Notes: a model not told the origin generated them from the letters alone. Positions 38,058 to 50,370 are shown, numbered from the stretch's first letter. The stretch is 64,000 nt of DNA from Beaufortia kweichowensis (GCA_019155185.1 CM032802.1:11570501-11634500); one strand, 5' to 3'. Numbers and translations: made by a program.

Positions 38058-38935
38058 CCGTTGCTTTATCGCCAAAGACTTTCAACAGTGAGATCAGGAT
38101 GTCACACTGAACACCAGTAGCCTTAACTACAGGGTAAAGAGGGGCAGACATGGTCTCCATTCCATGGGTGGAGGCCTTTGATTGGCTTTCTGTCAACCCT
38201 GTACCTATCTGCACTGTGATCCTGTGGATGCAGAGTTGTACTGCCAAAGAAATCGGACCATACCTTTCTTTCCCATTTCACTTTTCCTCAGTCTTAAAAG
38301 TATGATTTTCTAGGAAGCTGGATTCCCATCCCATCTAACTTGAAATTAAGTTTTACTATGCTGTAATTACTCTAGTTGAATTGGTTATGTTTTTTTGCAC
38401 CAGATGCAGTTTAGCAATCCAGTATTACTTTTCCCCTTCCACATTTGAATTTGTAATATACTCTTTCCATAACCTGTAGTTTATTGAGCATAAATAGAAC
38501 AAGCCACCCCTTTTATTCTAAGGAATGCTGCAGTATCCCAGTTAGAACCAGTTTGTAAAACCTGCACTGTGCTGGAAGTGCCATGAGACCTTTTAGGAAG
38601 AATTATAGAAATCAAGTATCTCTTGATTAATACTTGTATTTGCAAAATGATTATTGCCAAAGTTATTTTGGTTTCACTCTTTCAACGTGTTTGACTGTTT
38701 CCAGAAAACTGCTTAAAATGGAACTGTAACAAACAGTATTTCAAAGTCATACCCAGTTACAACCAGGTACAATCTTTGTATCTGTAGGAAAGTGTTGTTT
38801 TCTAGCTTCCTGATAAGCCCAATATAACATCTGCCCATATTAGTTGTCAAGTGCCTCTTACCACATGACCTGAAAAGGGCTAAAAGTAACAAAAACTGTT
38901 TTTTCAACCGATTTGCTCGCTCTCCCTATGGTCAT

Positions 38936-38941
38936 AATAAA
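38936..38941 (+). terminator. trabd: Polyadenylation signal of trabd
   Basis: AATAAA about 880 bases downstream of the stop codon on the gene strand. Confidence 0.5.
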
Positions 38942-40476
38942 TTGGTATTATTAAATCTGGAGTCCACTGTTTCATACGCTTCTATATATCTTAATTGGTG
39001 AAATAATACTTGCTAATAGCATGTTTTTCATTTTTATGAACCAATGAAATATATGCACATTTGAACAAGTTGACACATGTAGGTAAAACAATGCATGATT
39101 TATACAGAAACCTGATCAACATGCTAAAAACTTTGCAAAACTTAATAATACTTAAAAAGTCATTTAACAATTAATTGTAACCTTATTTATTTTTTGAATA
39201 CTGATCACTTTCAAACAGTTAGTAAATAATGAAGACAACCATCAAAATGACTTGAAACTTTGACAGTTCCTCTAGCTGGGCCAACACTAGCGTGAGCCAT
39301 GTGAACACAATTCAGCAATCATATAGATATGCAGAAGATGTATTACTGCTGGTTTGTGTGCTTAATATGCCTTATATTGCTGTTACTGCTGCTCCTAGTT
39401 GTACTTGATTTTGTTTCTATATAGTTTTACGGTGACTAAATCGGTTTTAGAGATGACCACTAGGTTACATGTAACTTTCTAAGCACAATATTAATGCTTG
39501 CGTGATGCTAATTCACAGTGCCCATACATATGCCATTTTGTTAAACTAGTGTAAACCTTGCTATTAATAAGAATTATGTTTCCCAACATTGTAAAATCAA
39601 CAGCCACGTTTATGTGTATAATATAATGCCAAAATGTTGCCTTTATCTGTTCATTTAAGATTTTAGATTCTGAATGGGAATTTCTCTTTATTTTGGGCAA
39701 TGGGGGGGCTCAGATTAGGGTTCTCTGTGTGTGTTTCATGTTAAGGCCAGCAGTGAGAATGAAAAGACCTGTGTCGGCATGATTTTATATGTATGATTTA
39801 AAAGTACAAGCATTCAGCACCCTGATGAATAATAATGTTAGAGTACAGCCATCTATAGAGCAGTTAAAAGACGTTTTGCAACGATTTTTTTTCATATTAT
39901 GTCAAATATATGAGTAAAAATGAATCAATTACGCTATAGTCCAGTTCCACAAATTTTAAGGTTTTTCACAAATGCTGCTGTCTTCCTGTAAAGTAAAACA
40001 CTGGTTAAGGTGTCTTGAACAAATGTCTTCCTGAACGTAAACAAAATGTAATGCTTTGTTGAAAAAAAGACAAGGTTACATAAGGCATAACTCACACATT
40101 TCCTGAAACATTCCTTTTATAATTTACTTTTTTCTAACCACTACAAGCATTATGTACTTTTTTGGAAAAAGGAATAAATGGCTGAACTTCATATGTTAGT
40201 GTTATTTTGGTCTTTGTAGACAAGCCGAACAGCTTATGTTCACATTCATCTTAATAATATAACTTTAATCTATTTCATCTAACATTTCCATCTATTTATC
40301 ATAAACTCCTGTACCCGTATACTTATCCATGTATATTATAAGCTTTTATACAAAACAAATATAAACGATATTTGAAACGTGAAATTGTTCAATGACAGTT
40401 GGACGTACAAATATTCGTTCCGGAGTTCTTGTTTCTAGACGGAACAAAAACAAGGACGGATAGGATTTCCATGGCC

Positions 40477-40484
40477 ATATAAAA
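40477..40484 (+). promoter_or_regulatory. selenoo: TATA-like box upstream of selenoo
   Basis: ATATAAAA is preceded by GGCC and lies about 65-70 bases upstream of the start codon. A TATA-driven start about 30 bases downstream would give a 5' UTR of only some 40 bases. No initiator or cap data are available. Confidence 0.3.
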
Positions 40485-40542
40485 ACAACATGGTGCTGTA
40501 AATTGCGTAAGCATAACAGTCAGTTTGCAAGACGTTATTGCG

Positions 40543-40548
40543 ATGTGA
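40543..40548 (+). promoter_or_regulatory. selenoo: Start-stop mini-uORF before selenoo
   Basis: The bases ATGTGA form an ATG followed at once by TGA, and the main ATG begins at the very next base (40549). If the 5' end of the mRNA lies upstream, ribosomes would meet this minimal upstream frame six bases before the main start. Confidence 0.5.
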
Positions 40549-43500
40549 ATGGCTTCGACGTTATCCCGTTTACCACAGCTTTACGTTGTATATTCCGGTG
40601 GTATTTTCCGTAGATTTCTTTCACATGTAGGAATGGACGACATGGGAATAAGCATGAGCCGTTCTTCCCTTGAGAGGCTAAAGTTTGATAATGTTGCTCT
40701 TAGAAAACTTCCACTGGACCCGTCCACCGAACCGGGGGTCCGACAGGTGCGGGGAGCCTGCTTCTCCAGAGTACAACCCACACCACTCAAGAACCCGAGG
40801 TTTGTGGCAGTCTCAGGTCCAGCTCTGGCACTAGTGGGTCTTGATGCTGATGATGTCTTAAAGGATCCACTGGGCCCAGAGTATCTGAGTGGGTCTAAAG
40901 TCCTGCCAGGGTCGGAGCCGGCCGCCCATTGCTACTGCGGGCACCAGTTTGGGCAGTTTGCAGGACAGCTTGGTGATGGAGCTGCGTGTTATCTGGGAGA
41001 AGTGAAAGCTCCAGTAGATCAGAGCCCCGAATTACTACATGAGAATCCTACTGGACGCTGGGAGATCCAAGTAAAGGGTGCTGGGCTGACACCATACTCT
41101 AGGTAGGGCTCCTGTGATGAGATGCTTTTTTTAATACTACTTGTTTTCTATTAAACTCTTGCTTTATACTAGGGGTGGAAATCTTTAGGTACTACGCGAT
41201 CCGATTCCGATTCTGGGACTCACGATCCGATTCCAAAACGATTCTTCATATAATTTTTGCAAATATGATAAATTTGCGTTTTAAATAAATAAAGAGTTTT
41301 TATGCTTTTTGTTTATAGTTAGAATCTCTTTGACAGTATTCCCATCTTGAAGTTTAATTTTATTGCTTTTATTTTAACAAAGTTATATTCAGGATGAACA
41401 AGTTCTGACATAGAATCGATTCAGAATCTTTGAGAATCGATTCAGAATCGTTCAGAATCCCGATGTATCGATGCATCGATTTTTTCTCCCACCCCTACTT
41501 TATACATCTTGTATGTCAAAGGAATATATAGACAGCTTCTACCAAATTTCCCCATGTTTTGCAAGAGAAGAACTATTTATTTATCAGATGCTTTTATCTA
41601 AAACAACATTACATACAAGTTGTCATGCAAGAGCTAACAATGTCTGCAGTATCGCTCTAAAAGAGGTTAAGCTAGAGTTGCGCAGAAGAAGAGTATCAGA
41701 TTTGTCTTATTCTGATTTTTGACTTTTTTCAGGCAAGCAGATGGACGGAAGGTTTTGCGCTCCAGCATTCGTGAATTCCTGTGCAGTGAGGCGGTTTTTG
41801 CTTTGGGAGTGCCCACTACGAGAGCTGGATCAGTTGTGACTTCAGATTCACGTGTCGTGAGGGATATCCTCTACAGTGGCAATCCACGTATGGAAAGATG
41901 CTCTGTAGTCTCGCGCATTGCTCCCAGCTTTATTAGGTAACCATGGTGGACATATTCATTCTGAGCATAATGATATTTACATTTGTGTTTATATGGTTTT
42001 TCAAAGAGGTCTAGCAGTAGTTGGTCTTTTCCTGATTCTCTTGCAGGTTTGGATCGTTTGAGATCTTCAAAAGAGCTGATGAGTTCACTGGACGTCAAGG
42101 TCCCAGCTATGGTCATGATGAGATCAGAACCCAAATGCTGGATTATGTCATTGAGACCTTCTACCCAGAGATCCAGCAAAGTCACTCAGACAGCGTGGAA
42201 AGAAACACTGCTTTCTTCAGAGAGGTAGACTAACATCAACCTGTTATTGTGATATCATGTAAAAGTTATAACATCATGTGGTTGTAACTTCATTGTATTT
42301 ATATATACTTAAATGTATTCATTTTAATTACCAGATTACTGTACGTACAGCACGACTGGTGGCTCAGTGGCAGTGTGTCGGTTTCTGTCATGGAGTCCTG
42401 AACACTGATAACATGAGCATACTGGGTCTTACTTTGGACTATGGACCTTTTGGTTTCATGGATCGGTAAAACACACCATAACTCTTTGTGTTTTGTTTAT
42501 TTTGTTTATTATCTCACATCTTAGATTTACATGGTGTGATCAAAACATTATTTAATTGAATGTCACATTCAGGTTAATCCTTATTTTACCACTGTGGTGT
42601 TTCTGTTCAGTTTTTAAGGCATCTATGATTTAATTTCTTCCTCTTTCTCTAGGTTTGATCCAGATTTCATTTGTAATGCTTCCGATAACTCTGGTCGATA
42701 CTCTTACCAAGCCCAGCCAGCCATCTGCCACTGGAATTTAGCTCGGCTAGCAGAAGCCTTGGACCCTGATTTACCTCCAGACCGGGCAAAGCAGGTGTTG
42801 GATGAGTACCAGCCTCTCTATAATGCCTTTTATCTAAGCAACATGAGGAAGAAACTGGGCCTGTTAAGGAAGGAGGAACCAGAGGATGAGATGCTCATCA
42901 CAGAACTCATGCAGACCATGCATAACACTGGTATGAAGATAATTTTTTAAGAATTTTACTTGGGACTTTTTAAAATGATGGCATATGTATGTTAAATGAC
43001 TGAATCTCTGATCTCAGGTGCGGACTTCACCAACACATTCCGCAGTTTAAGTCAGATCACCTGCCCAGTGCAGGAGGAAGAAGAGGAGGATGACTGTGAG
43101 GCCTCAGATCTGTTCCTGCAGCAGTGTGCCTCTCTAGAGGAGCTGAAGTCCGCTAACAGACCAACAATGGATCCACGGTAACCAGAGAAGTAAACTCGAA
43201 TCATACTTAAAAAGGACTTGTAAACAATTGAATAACGCAAGTCTGTAGGATGTTCAAATTTCAGTTTTAAATATTGTCAATGTTTTGTTTGAATCCCTAT
43301 AGTGAGCTTGCAATGCTGCTGTCCATGGCTCAGAGTAACCCTGCCCTGTTCGAGATGGTGTCGAACAGGAGCACATTGGTCCGGCAGCTAGAAAAACTTT
43401 CAAGGCTGAAGGAGCTGATGGACACTAATGAGGAACAGCTGAAGGCCAAGCAGACTGAAGACTGGACATGCTGGATCAAAAAATACAGGTACAGATGGGC

Positions 43501-44369
43501 ATTTAGATGATTTAGTTATATCAGTTATAGATTTAGAATTTAGATTTAGAGATAGTTATTTAGATGAATTTAAACTCTTACAGTATTAGTCATTTTGGCT
43601 CATTAAGCTCTGTGCTTGTAGTTCTCAGAATAACTTACAGGATCCTTACTGTTCAATTCTTAAGACAGAGACTTGCTCGTGAGTGTGAACCAGGGGATGA
43701 TGTGAAAGCTGTACAGGAGGAGAGAGTTCATGTAATGAACAGCACCAATCCACGTGTGGTACTCAGAAACTACATTGCCCAGAATGCAATAGAGGCAGCT
43801 GAAAATGGTGACTTCTCAGAGGTGGGGTTTTCACTTCAGTTTTGTTTATACATTTTATATATTTGATTTAGGCTACCTATTGGCATTCCTTTGCCTATTA
43901 ATAATTATTTCACTATTATCTAATATAATTTCTCATTTTTGTTTGTTATTGGCATTCCTAGTGATCATGGTTTGTTCTCTTCAAGCTGTAATTGCTGCAT
44001 TGAATAGTTGCATAAGATCAATTTTTGAAATGTGCGTGTAACCCCTGGCAGTGCATGCAACATATTCAGGTCAAGGAAACGTACATACTGCCAAATGTAT
44101 AAATATGTAATTGTAAGACTGTCTTCTCTCAAATCCAATAGGTGCAGCGAGTTCTGAAAGTGTTGGAAAAGCCGTTCTCTGTGCAGGAAGGCCTTGAACA
44201 GCCGAACTGGGTGGAAAGAGGAGGAGTGAAGGATCCAGGAGAGAGAGATGAAACCGAAGAGGAGGGGAACCCTTCTGGATCAGCTGAAGCTGAGCCTCGA
44301 GTACAAGTGCCCTATGACAGCAAGCCCCCCGCCTGGGCCAATGAGATCTGTGTCACCTGATCATCATAA
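40549..44369 (+). CDS. selenoo: Selenoprotein O, mitochondrial protein AMPylase (Sec at TGA 44358-44360)
   Basis: Exons 40549-41102, 41733-41936, 42047-42224, 42335-42465, 42653-42930, 43018-43177, 43303-43488, 43665-43821 and 44142-44369 join in phase to 691 residues (human 669). The enzyme is a kinase-fold pseudokinase that transfers AMP to Ser/Thr/Tyr of mitochondrial proteins. Visible motifs are GHQFGQFAGQLGDG (131-144), EIQVKGAGLTPYSR, DGRKVLRSSIREFL and the active-site block HGVLNTDNM...DYGPFGFMD with Asp337, Asn338 and Asp347. The N-terminus lacks acidic residues for about 29 residues and has Arg/Ser/hydrophobic content, consistent with a mitochondrial presequence. The C-terminus reads EICVT, TGA, Ser, Ser, TAA; mammalian SELENOO ends with the same Cys-Val-Thr-Sec-Ser-Ser pattern, so TGA is taken as selenocysteine 689, supported by the SECIS-like hairpin just downstream. 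Conventional translation would end at 44360. Confidence 0.95.
41170..41497. mobile_element. hAT-type MITE with 8-bp target duplication
   Basis: Inverted termini TAGGGGTGG (left) and CCACCCCTA (right) bound 328 bases, flanked on both sides by the exact 8-bp duplication CTTTATAC (41162-41169 and 41498-41505). Sub-terminal ATCGATTC/GAATCGAT motifs recur in both halves. No transposase is encoded. An 8-bp duplication is characteristic of hAT elements. It sits inside selenoo intron 1. Confidence 0.88.
44358..44360 (+). other. selenoo: Selenocysteine (recoded TGA) codon
   Basis: In-frame TGA followed by TCA TCA TAA. The Sec-Ser-Ser ending and the hairpin at 44371-44442 match the selenoprotein O family. 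Confidence 0.9.
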
Positions 44370-44370
44370 A

Positions 44371-44442
44371 ACCTTCATGACAACTAACCTGCTCAATACA
44401 ACAGAGTAATCCTGCGAGAGCTGGTTAGGTGTTTGTGAAGGT
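44371..44442 (+). promoter_or_regulatory. selenoo: SECIS element of selenoo
   Basis: Hairpin read directly from sequence. The basal helix pairs ACCTTC (44371-44376) with GAAGGT (44437-44442). The SECIS core is ATGA (44377-44380) opposite TGA (44436-44438); the quoted base helix overlaps that GA, so the exact register needs folding. The upper stem pairs TAACC with GGTTA and GCTC with GAGC, one T mismatch between them. An apical loop beginning AATACAACAG carries the conserved unpaired AA. This is the RNA signal that lets SBP2/EFsec insert selenocysteine at the upstream TGA. It begins one base after the TAA stop. Confidence 0.85.
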
Positions 44443-44983
44443 ATTAAAGGAGAGGTATTAAACTCCTGTCCACCAGTTCAAACATTGCACGAAAATAATG
44501 TTTCGAGGATAAAGTATAGTCTCTTTGTTATCCTTAAAATATCTGTATGTTTGAATGGTTTTAAATGATGACTTAGGCCAACAGTCTAACATTGACAGGT
44601 CTGAGTCTGAACAACAGAAGTTATGCCTCAATATTATTATATATATTATAATGACTTTGAATGTAGATTGACGTTTGCAATCAAACGCACAAGCCATTAA
44701 GCAATGGTGCTCTAAAGCTTTAACGCACAGCTAGACACAAGCTTTCATTTAATCTCTCTAACTTTAAATGATGTATTTAGAATGTAGTAAAATTCTTTTG
44801 AAAGTGTAATTGCAAAATTCATAATATATATATTTTTCTTTTCATTTTGGTTTGAGGAAGGAAGTATTTTCATATTCTGTTCTAGTACCCTTTCAGTTTT
44901 TTTCAAGACATGAACATCTGTAATTTTTAGGTTTTGTAAGTTTTTATGATCTGCCCTGATTAATATGCAATATTTCTAAGAAT

Positions 44984-44993
44984 AATAAATAAA
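44984..44993 (+). terminator. selenoo: Polyadenylation signal of selenoo
   Basis: AATAAATAAA about 615 bases after the stop codon, before the CpG-richer mapk12 upstream region. Confidence 0.6.
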
Positions 44994-45522
44994 CATTAAT
45001 ATAACATCCATGTGCTAGATTTATCAACCAGGATTGTTAATGGTGTCATTCTTGTAACAGTTAGATAAAACATTTAAAGAGTGAGGGTGTGTGGGGAAGA
45101 AGCGTGGGGAAGAATGTTGGCCCCTGAGGACTAATACTTGGGGAACATGTTTAAACAGGTTAAGGTTTGCACATAAGAAACTGCAAATCTTTAAGTGTCA
45201 TGCATTTAAACAATATGCAAGGAAGAACAAAGTTTTTTGTTCATATTCTTGTAGACCAACTTGACCATGAGACTCCCCAAAACCTTAGAAACCTAATGTT
45301 CAAGGCTATGGAATAATAAATGGGCAAGTTTTTACATTCACTTCATGGTTTTTTTTTTATGTTTTGGCTTAGTGACGTAGCACACAGCCACGCTGGAAAG
45401 GGAGGGGTTACGCGCACACGCACAATCTGTGGTCGTGCACAGGTATCTGCTGTTATCGGTGTTCAGGTGAACGTGGAAATCCCGGCACTCGAAGTAACAG
45501 GTTAAAAGGTGTATTCATCGAT

Positions 45523-46078
45523 ATGTTAGCTCGCTCGAGACCTGGCTATTATCGCCAGGAGGTGAATAAAACCATTTGGGAGGTCCCGGAGAGATACAGA
45601 GACCTGAAACAGGTGGGGACGGGGGCATATGGTACAGTATGGTGAGTGCGTCTCTTTTTTCAACTTCCTGAACTCGACCGAACATTACACGGTGTATATC
45701 TTTCTAAAAACACGAATGCGCATGCCAAACAAATGATATGATGGATGCACCTGACCACAAGTGAAAGTACTTTAACATTACTTGATCAAGATGTCCATTG
45801 TTTGGATGCGATCCTGGTTGTATTATATATTTTGTGTAAGTGTGTAATGTTTGTAAAAACATACGATTGCGTTAAGGAAATCCATGTGCCTGCAACACTG
45901 TTCACACCTCAGTTAGCATTACTTTAAACGTGGTTAATCATTATAAGATGGCAGCTAGACGAATGCAGGCTGTGGTCAGGTGATGGTGGTTTATTGCATG
46001 GCCCGTACTTAACGTTTTATCATCGTCTTTACGTTTGTAGATCCTTACAGCGATAGGTACGACACAATTTTTACTGTG

Positions 46079-46122
<44 letters not shown>

Positions 46123-48904
46123 ACTCACACTTTCTTTTTGATCCTATTGGTGTCTCCATCTCTTTGTTGCCATTACATTTAAGCTAAAATTGTTGTACAG
46201 ATCATTTGAATCACCAAATAATAAAGAAAAAACAGCCAATAAGAACTTGAAATAGATGGGAACTTGTTTAAAAAGAATCTCAGTATGAAACCTTGTAGAG
46301 GTTGATAAAATTGGCTAACAAAGGGTTACTGTACTAAAGATGCTAAATATAATATATAGTTTTGATATTTTGTTTTTTTTTCACAAAAGAATCATGGATT
46401 ATTATTGTTTTGCAACATTTGAGTAGTTGTGTATTTGTTTTTTGTATTTATTTGTGGATTGTTGATTGTTATTTTGCTGTTGAACACTATCATTTTAAAG
46501 CGACTCCAAATGTGTACAAGCATTTTTAACTGATGCTGTAATACTCAGCTATGCATTTGACCGGAGGACAGGGGCAAAGGTGGCCATCAAAAAGCTCCAT
46601 CGTCCATTTCAGTCAGACCTGTTTGCCAAAAGAGCTTACCGGGAGCTCAGACTGCTCAAACACATGAAACATGACAATGTAGGAAACCAAACAATGTTAA
46701 CACATTTGCAGGTTTCTCTTTTGTTCAGTTTATCAAGCCCTGTTTCTGTTGGTACAGGTTATTGGGCTCCTGGATGTTTTCACCGCAGACCTTTCTCTCG
46801 ACAAATTCCATGACTTGTAAGCAATTTTCAAAAAAACATTTACTTTTACCGTTTTGTCCTTTGGGTTTAAAGACAACCTTAGTGTTCTGGTGACTGTCTT
46901 AGACCCTGTATGATCTGGTAGTAACATGATTTTTGTGCCCTGTGTCCACTTGTGAAAGAATTTTAAGGGGAGGGTTTTGTGACAACATATCATTAGCAAA
47001 AATATGTCACTGCATGTAATTTACCCTCGCTCTTATTTGATTTTTGCTTTCTCTCTTATCCTTTGCACAGTTACTTGGTCATGCCCTTCATGGGTACTGA
47101 TCTAGGAAAACTGATGAAAATGGAGAGGATGTCAGAGGACAGGGTCCAGTATCTGGTCTATCAGATGCTGAAAGGACTAAAGGTGAGTATTTTAAGTCTT
47201 TAGTAAAGCATACTCACGCTCACCTAAACATATCTTCATAAATCTATTTATGTTTACAGTATATTCATGCTGCCGGAATCATTCACAGGGTGAGTAAGGT
47301 GTTTTATTAGTAAGGCTGTCTATTTAAACGGCTATTTACTCCTGTGTTTTTCAAGTCTTTTATGTACTGCAGGTTTAATATTTTATTTATGTACAGCATT
47401 GTAGAAAGACACATCTGTCTGCAGAACGACTGACCTTTTCTTTTTAAACTTGCAGGATCTCAAACCAGGAAACCTGGCAATAAATGAGGAATGTGAGCTT
47501 AAGGTATTTCACCCTGTGTATGTATAAAAGTGTAATATGCATTGTTTTGTGCGGTATGTCTTTAGTCAGCTGTGAGTAGATAAAGCCTTATTAATGAGAT
47601 TTTTTTATGCAATAGATCTTGGATTTTGGTCTAGCACGGCAAGCTGACAGTGAAATGACGGGTTACGTCGTGACACGCTGGTACAGAGCACCTGAAGTCA
47701 TTCTTAACTGGATGCATTACACACGGACAGGTCTGTTACCACATCAATTAAATGTTTTTCTGCTATGCTAAGGTCCCTCTTCTAATGTATTGAATTGATT
47801 AATGAAATGAAAATGATTTATTTTTTTAAATTAAATTTCAGTGGACATCTGGTCAGTCGGTTGCATCATGGCAGAGATGCTGCTGGGTAGGCCACTGTTT
47901 AAAGGAACTGATCGTATCCTTCCTCAAAGAAAAATTCGTCATTTCCAACTCAGTTGTTTTGCCAATGCAGTTTGATGTAATAAATGTTTCCTTATATTTC
48001 ATGGTCAACTCTAGATTATTTTAGTCCTTGACACTTTTACTTCAGACCTGGATCAACTGATGGAAATCATGAAGATTACAGGCACCCCCACAAAAGAGTT
48101 CACTGCCAAATTACAGTCAGAAGATGTGTGTTTCACTTGAATTTCCTCACACGGGCTAGCCTGCAGAACTCTTAACATATATATAATGCATACTTAAAAA
48201 ATATAAAAATCATATGAATTCTTTGTTTTAGGCTAGAAACTACATTGCAAAGTTACCAAAACTTAAAAAGAGAGATCTTCGGATATTGTTACCAGGTGTT
48301 AATCCACAAGGTAAGATTATTTTGTTCCTGTATTACTTTGCTGAAATGCAAAATGCTTACGAATGCATAATTAGTGTTATCATACAGAAACCCATGATAA
48401 AAACAAGTGCCATAAATGTCTTCGCTGAAAGTAAGTTTGCATGAAATACAATTTTTGTTGTTGATTCTGTTTTGCTTTCTACATAGCGATTCATGTGTTA
48501 GACAGTATGTTGCTCTTGGACCCTGAAAGTAGAGTAACAGCAGCAGAAGGATTGGCTCTTCCTTACTTCTCTGAGTTTCGTGAACCAGAGGAAGAGACCG
48601 AAGCCCCACCGTATGACCATTCATTGGATGAGGCTGACCAGTCATTGGACCAATGGAAACGTAGGAGTGGGGAATGGGGTGTTTCACACAAAACGATATG
48701 AGTGAAATTTGTTAGACACCTAGCTAAAACATGCAAATACGTTAATTGGTCAGCCTATAGTAAGTGCAAATTAGATAATATAAGTAGGTATTGATATATT
48801 AATTTCATTCTTTACTTTCTTTGTTCGCAGGACTCACATTCACTGAAATTTTGACCTTCAGGCCAGCACCAACAGTGGCAGAATCTAAAGAGACATCTCT
48901 CTAA
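45523..48904 (+). CDS. mapk12: Mitogen-activated protein kinase 12 (p38 gamma)
   Basis: Exons 45523-45641, 46549-46678, 46758-46816, 47071-47182, 47260-47289, 47456-47503, 47616-47730, 47842-47913, 48046-48125, 48232-48310, 48487-48660 and 48831-48904 join in phase for 363 residues (human 367). The kinase elements are complete: glycine loop VGTGAYGTV (31-39), VAIKK with Lys54, catalytic HRDLKPGN with Asp151, DFG at 169-171, the activation motif Thr181-Gly-Tyr183 of p38 kinases (targets of MKK3/6), RWYRAPE, and the MAPK insert. The tail SKETSL ends in a class I PDZ ligand, as in mammalian p38 gamma (KETPL), and separates it from p38 alpha, beta and delta. Role: stress- and cytokine-activated Ser/Thr kinase, prominent in muscle, binding PDZ scaffolds such as syntrophin and SAP proteins. 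The a or b teleost paralogue cannot be told here. Confidence 0.96.
46081..46118. repeat. (TC)n microsatellite in mapk12 intron 1
   Basis: An uninterrupted run of TC dinucleotides ends in CACTCACTCACAC. Confidence 0.95.
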
Positions 48905-50370
48905 AACAGCTTTTACTGTGCACTCCAAAATCAGCAAAGCGTTACAATTTGTTTTACACTTACAACACTTACAAATGACAAAAAAATATGTACTTCTTGG
49001 TACTGTAAGTGAGTTGTTACTGATTCGTTTTAGCATTTCAGTTTGTTGTGCCCCAGTTTTTACCACATTTATGAATTACATCTGCACTGTCTTGTAATTT
49101 GAGAAGATTTTAGCATAAATCCTGGTCATTTTAGTACCTATATTTTGTAATTTTACTTTTAATGTAAATAATACCATCAGGCAAAGCATAGGTTATTACC
49201 CAGAATAATTCAATTACTGTACACTGGAGTACTGCAATGTGAATATACTGTATGTTTTCTTGTCTTGAAATGGTTTACAAATGGTGTTCATGCCTCCATG
49301 AGCACAATTTAACCAAATCTCTTTCCGAATCTGCCAGATGTCAAAGCTAAAATAACAGTAATTGCAACAGTATTAATTTACCTTCAATGTACCTTGAATT
49401 ACCTTTGCCAGCCTGGCAACAGTGTGCAAAAACATGCTTTTATGCACAAGTACAATTACAATAAGTATATTTTTAATCACATTACAATTAAGCTGTATAT
49501 TTTTTAATGGACAAATTAGGTGAACAAAAACAGAATGATTAAAAGACTATGTGAATCTCTTTGCATTTGATGTTTTTTTTTATTTGAAATTGTTTGATTT
49601 TTACACATACAAATGTATTTACAGGTTATCCTTCTGTGTGTGCCAATAACAAACTTTTGGAAAAATTGGAAGTAGATTTAATTTTTCATGATGTCCAGCA
49701 GAGGGCAGCATTACATTTTTTCCGTTAATAACATTTCACAGTAATGCATCGTCACACAGCTGCATTATTAGGCTCTCTGCCCTAGTCCAATTATCTCTTA
49801 GCCTTATTTTTTTATGTGATAAGGTGTGGTATAGTGTCAAATGTTGCTGCTACATAGTGTTTAGTGTTTGATTGGCCAGGTTGATCTCTATGGCTAGTTT
49901 AAGCATACAGTTCTCTCTCCATTAGTTTTTTGTTTTCTTGCACAGCTGTATTTGACATTTAGCTTTCTTTTTGGCCTTTACTAACAGTTCTTGTATAGTG
50001 CACTGCCCAAAGGAAAACGGAGAGAAAAATATATTTATCCTCTAGCTTAACTCTTGGCAGCTAGACGTAATGTCACAGAATAAAAGGGGAAGAAGGACAG
50101 GTTGCAGACAAAGCTTGCAGAGGTTCTTGCCTTTTACTGGTTTATTTAAAGAAACGTCTCTGATTTTTTTGTCATAAATTTCTTTCAGAGAATGGTTAGA
50201 GCAATTAATCCCAACTAGGGTTCGCATGTGTTTTTTAGATTAAAAACTATTGCTTTAAGAAACCTAGTCATGATTAATCTTGTGATTGTCTCACCAGTTT
50301 TGGTTTATATTTTGTTTCATAAGTTGCTCCAGCTTGATATTTTGAATAAGTATTTAAAATATTTTTCTCT

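Larger units (their letters stand above)
38058..40548 (+). other. trabd 3' UTR and trabd-selenoo intergenic region
   Basis: The trabd stop is TGA 38055-38057. AATAAA at 38936-38941 is a likely poly(A) signal, and another lies at 40173-40178. The remainder is AT-rich and shows no coding exon. A TATA-like ATATAAAA lies at about 40477-40484, some 65-70 bases before the selenoo start codon. Confidence 0.55.
44370..45522 (+). other. selenoo 3' UTR and selenoo-mapk12 intergenic region
   Basis: Holds the SECIS element, then AT-rich UTR with overlapping AATAAA signals at 44984-44993. From about 45.36 kb a CpG-containing stretch precedes the mapk12 start and probably carries its promoter and 5' UTR. 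TUBGCP6 and HDAC10, present between these genes in human, are absent. Confidence 0.6.

Noticed and set aside
44358..44360. TGA as an ordinary stop codon of selenoo
   Set aside because: The Sec-Ser-Ser-stop ending matches the family and a SECIS-like hairpin follows immediately.
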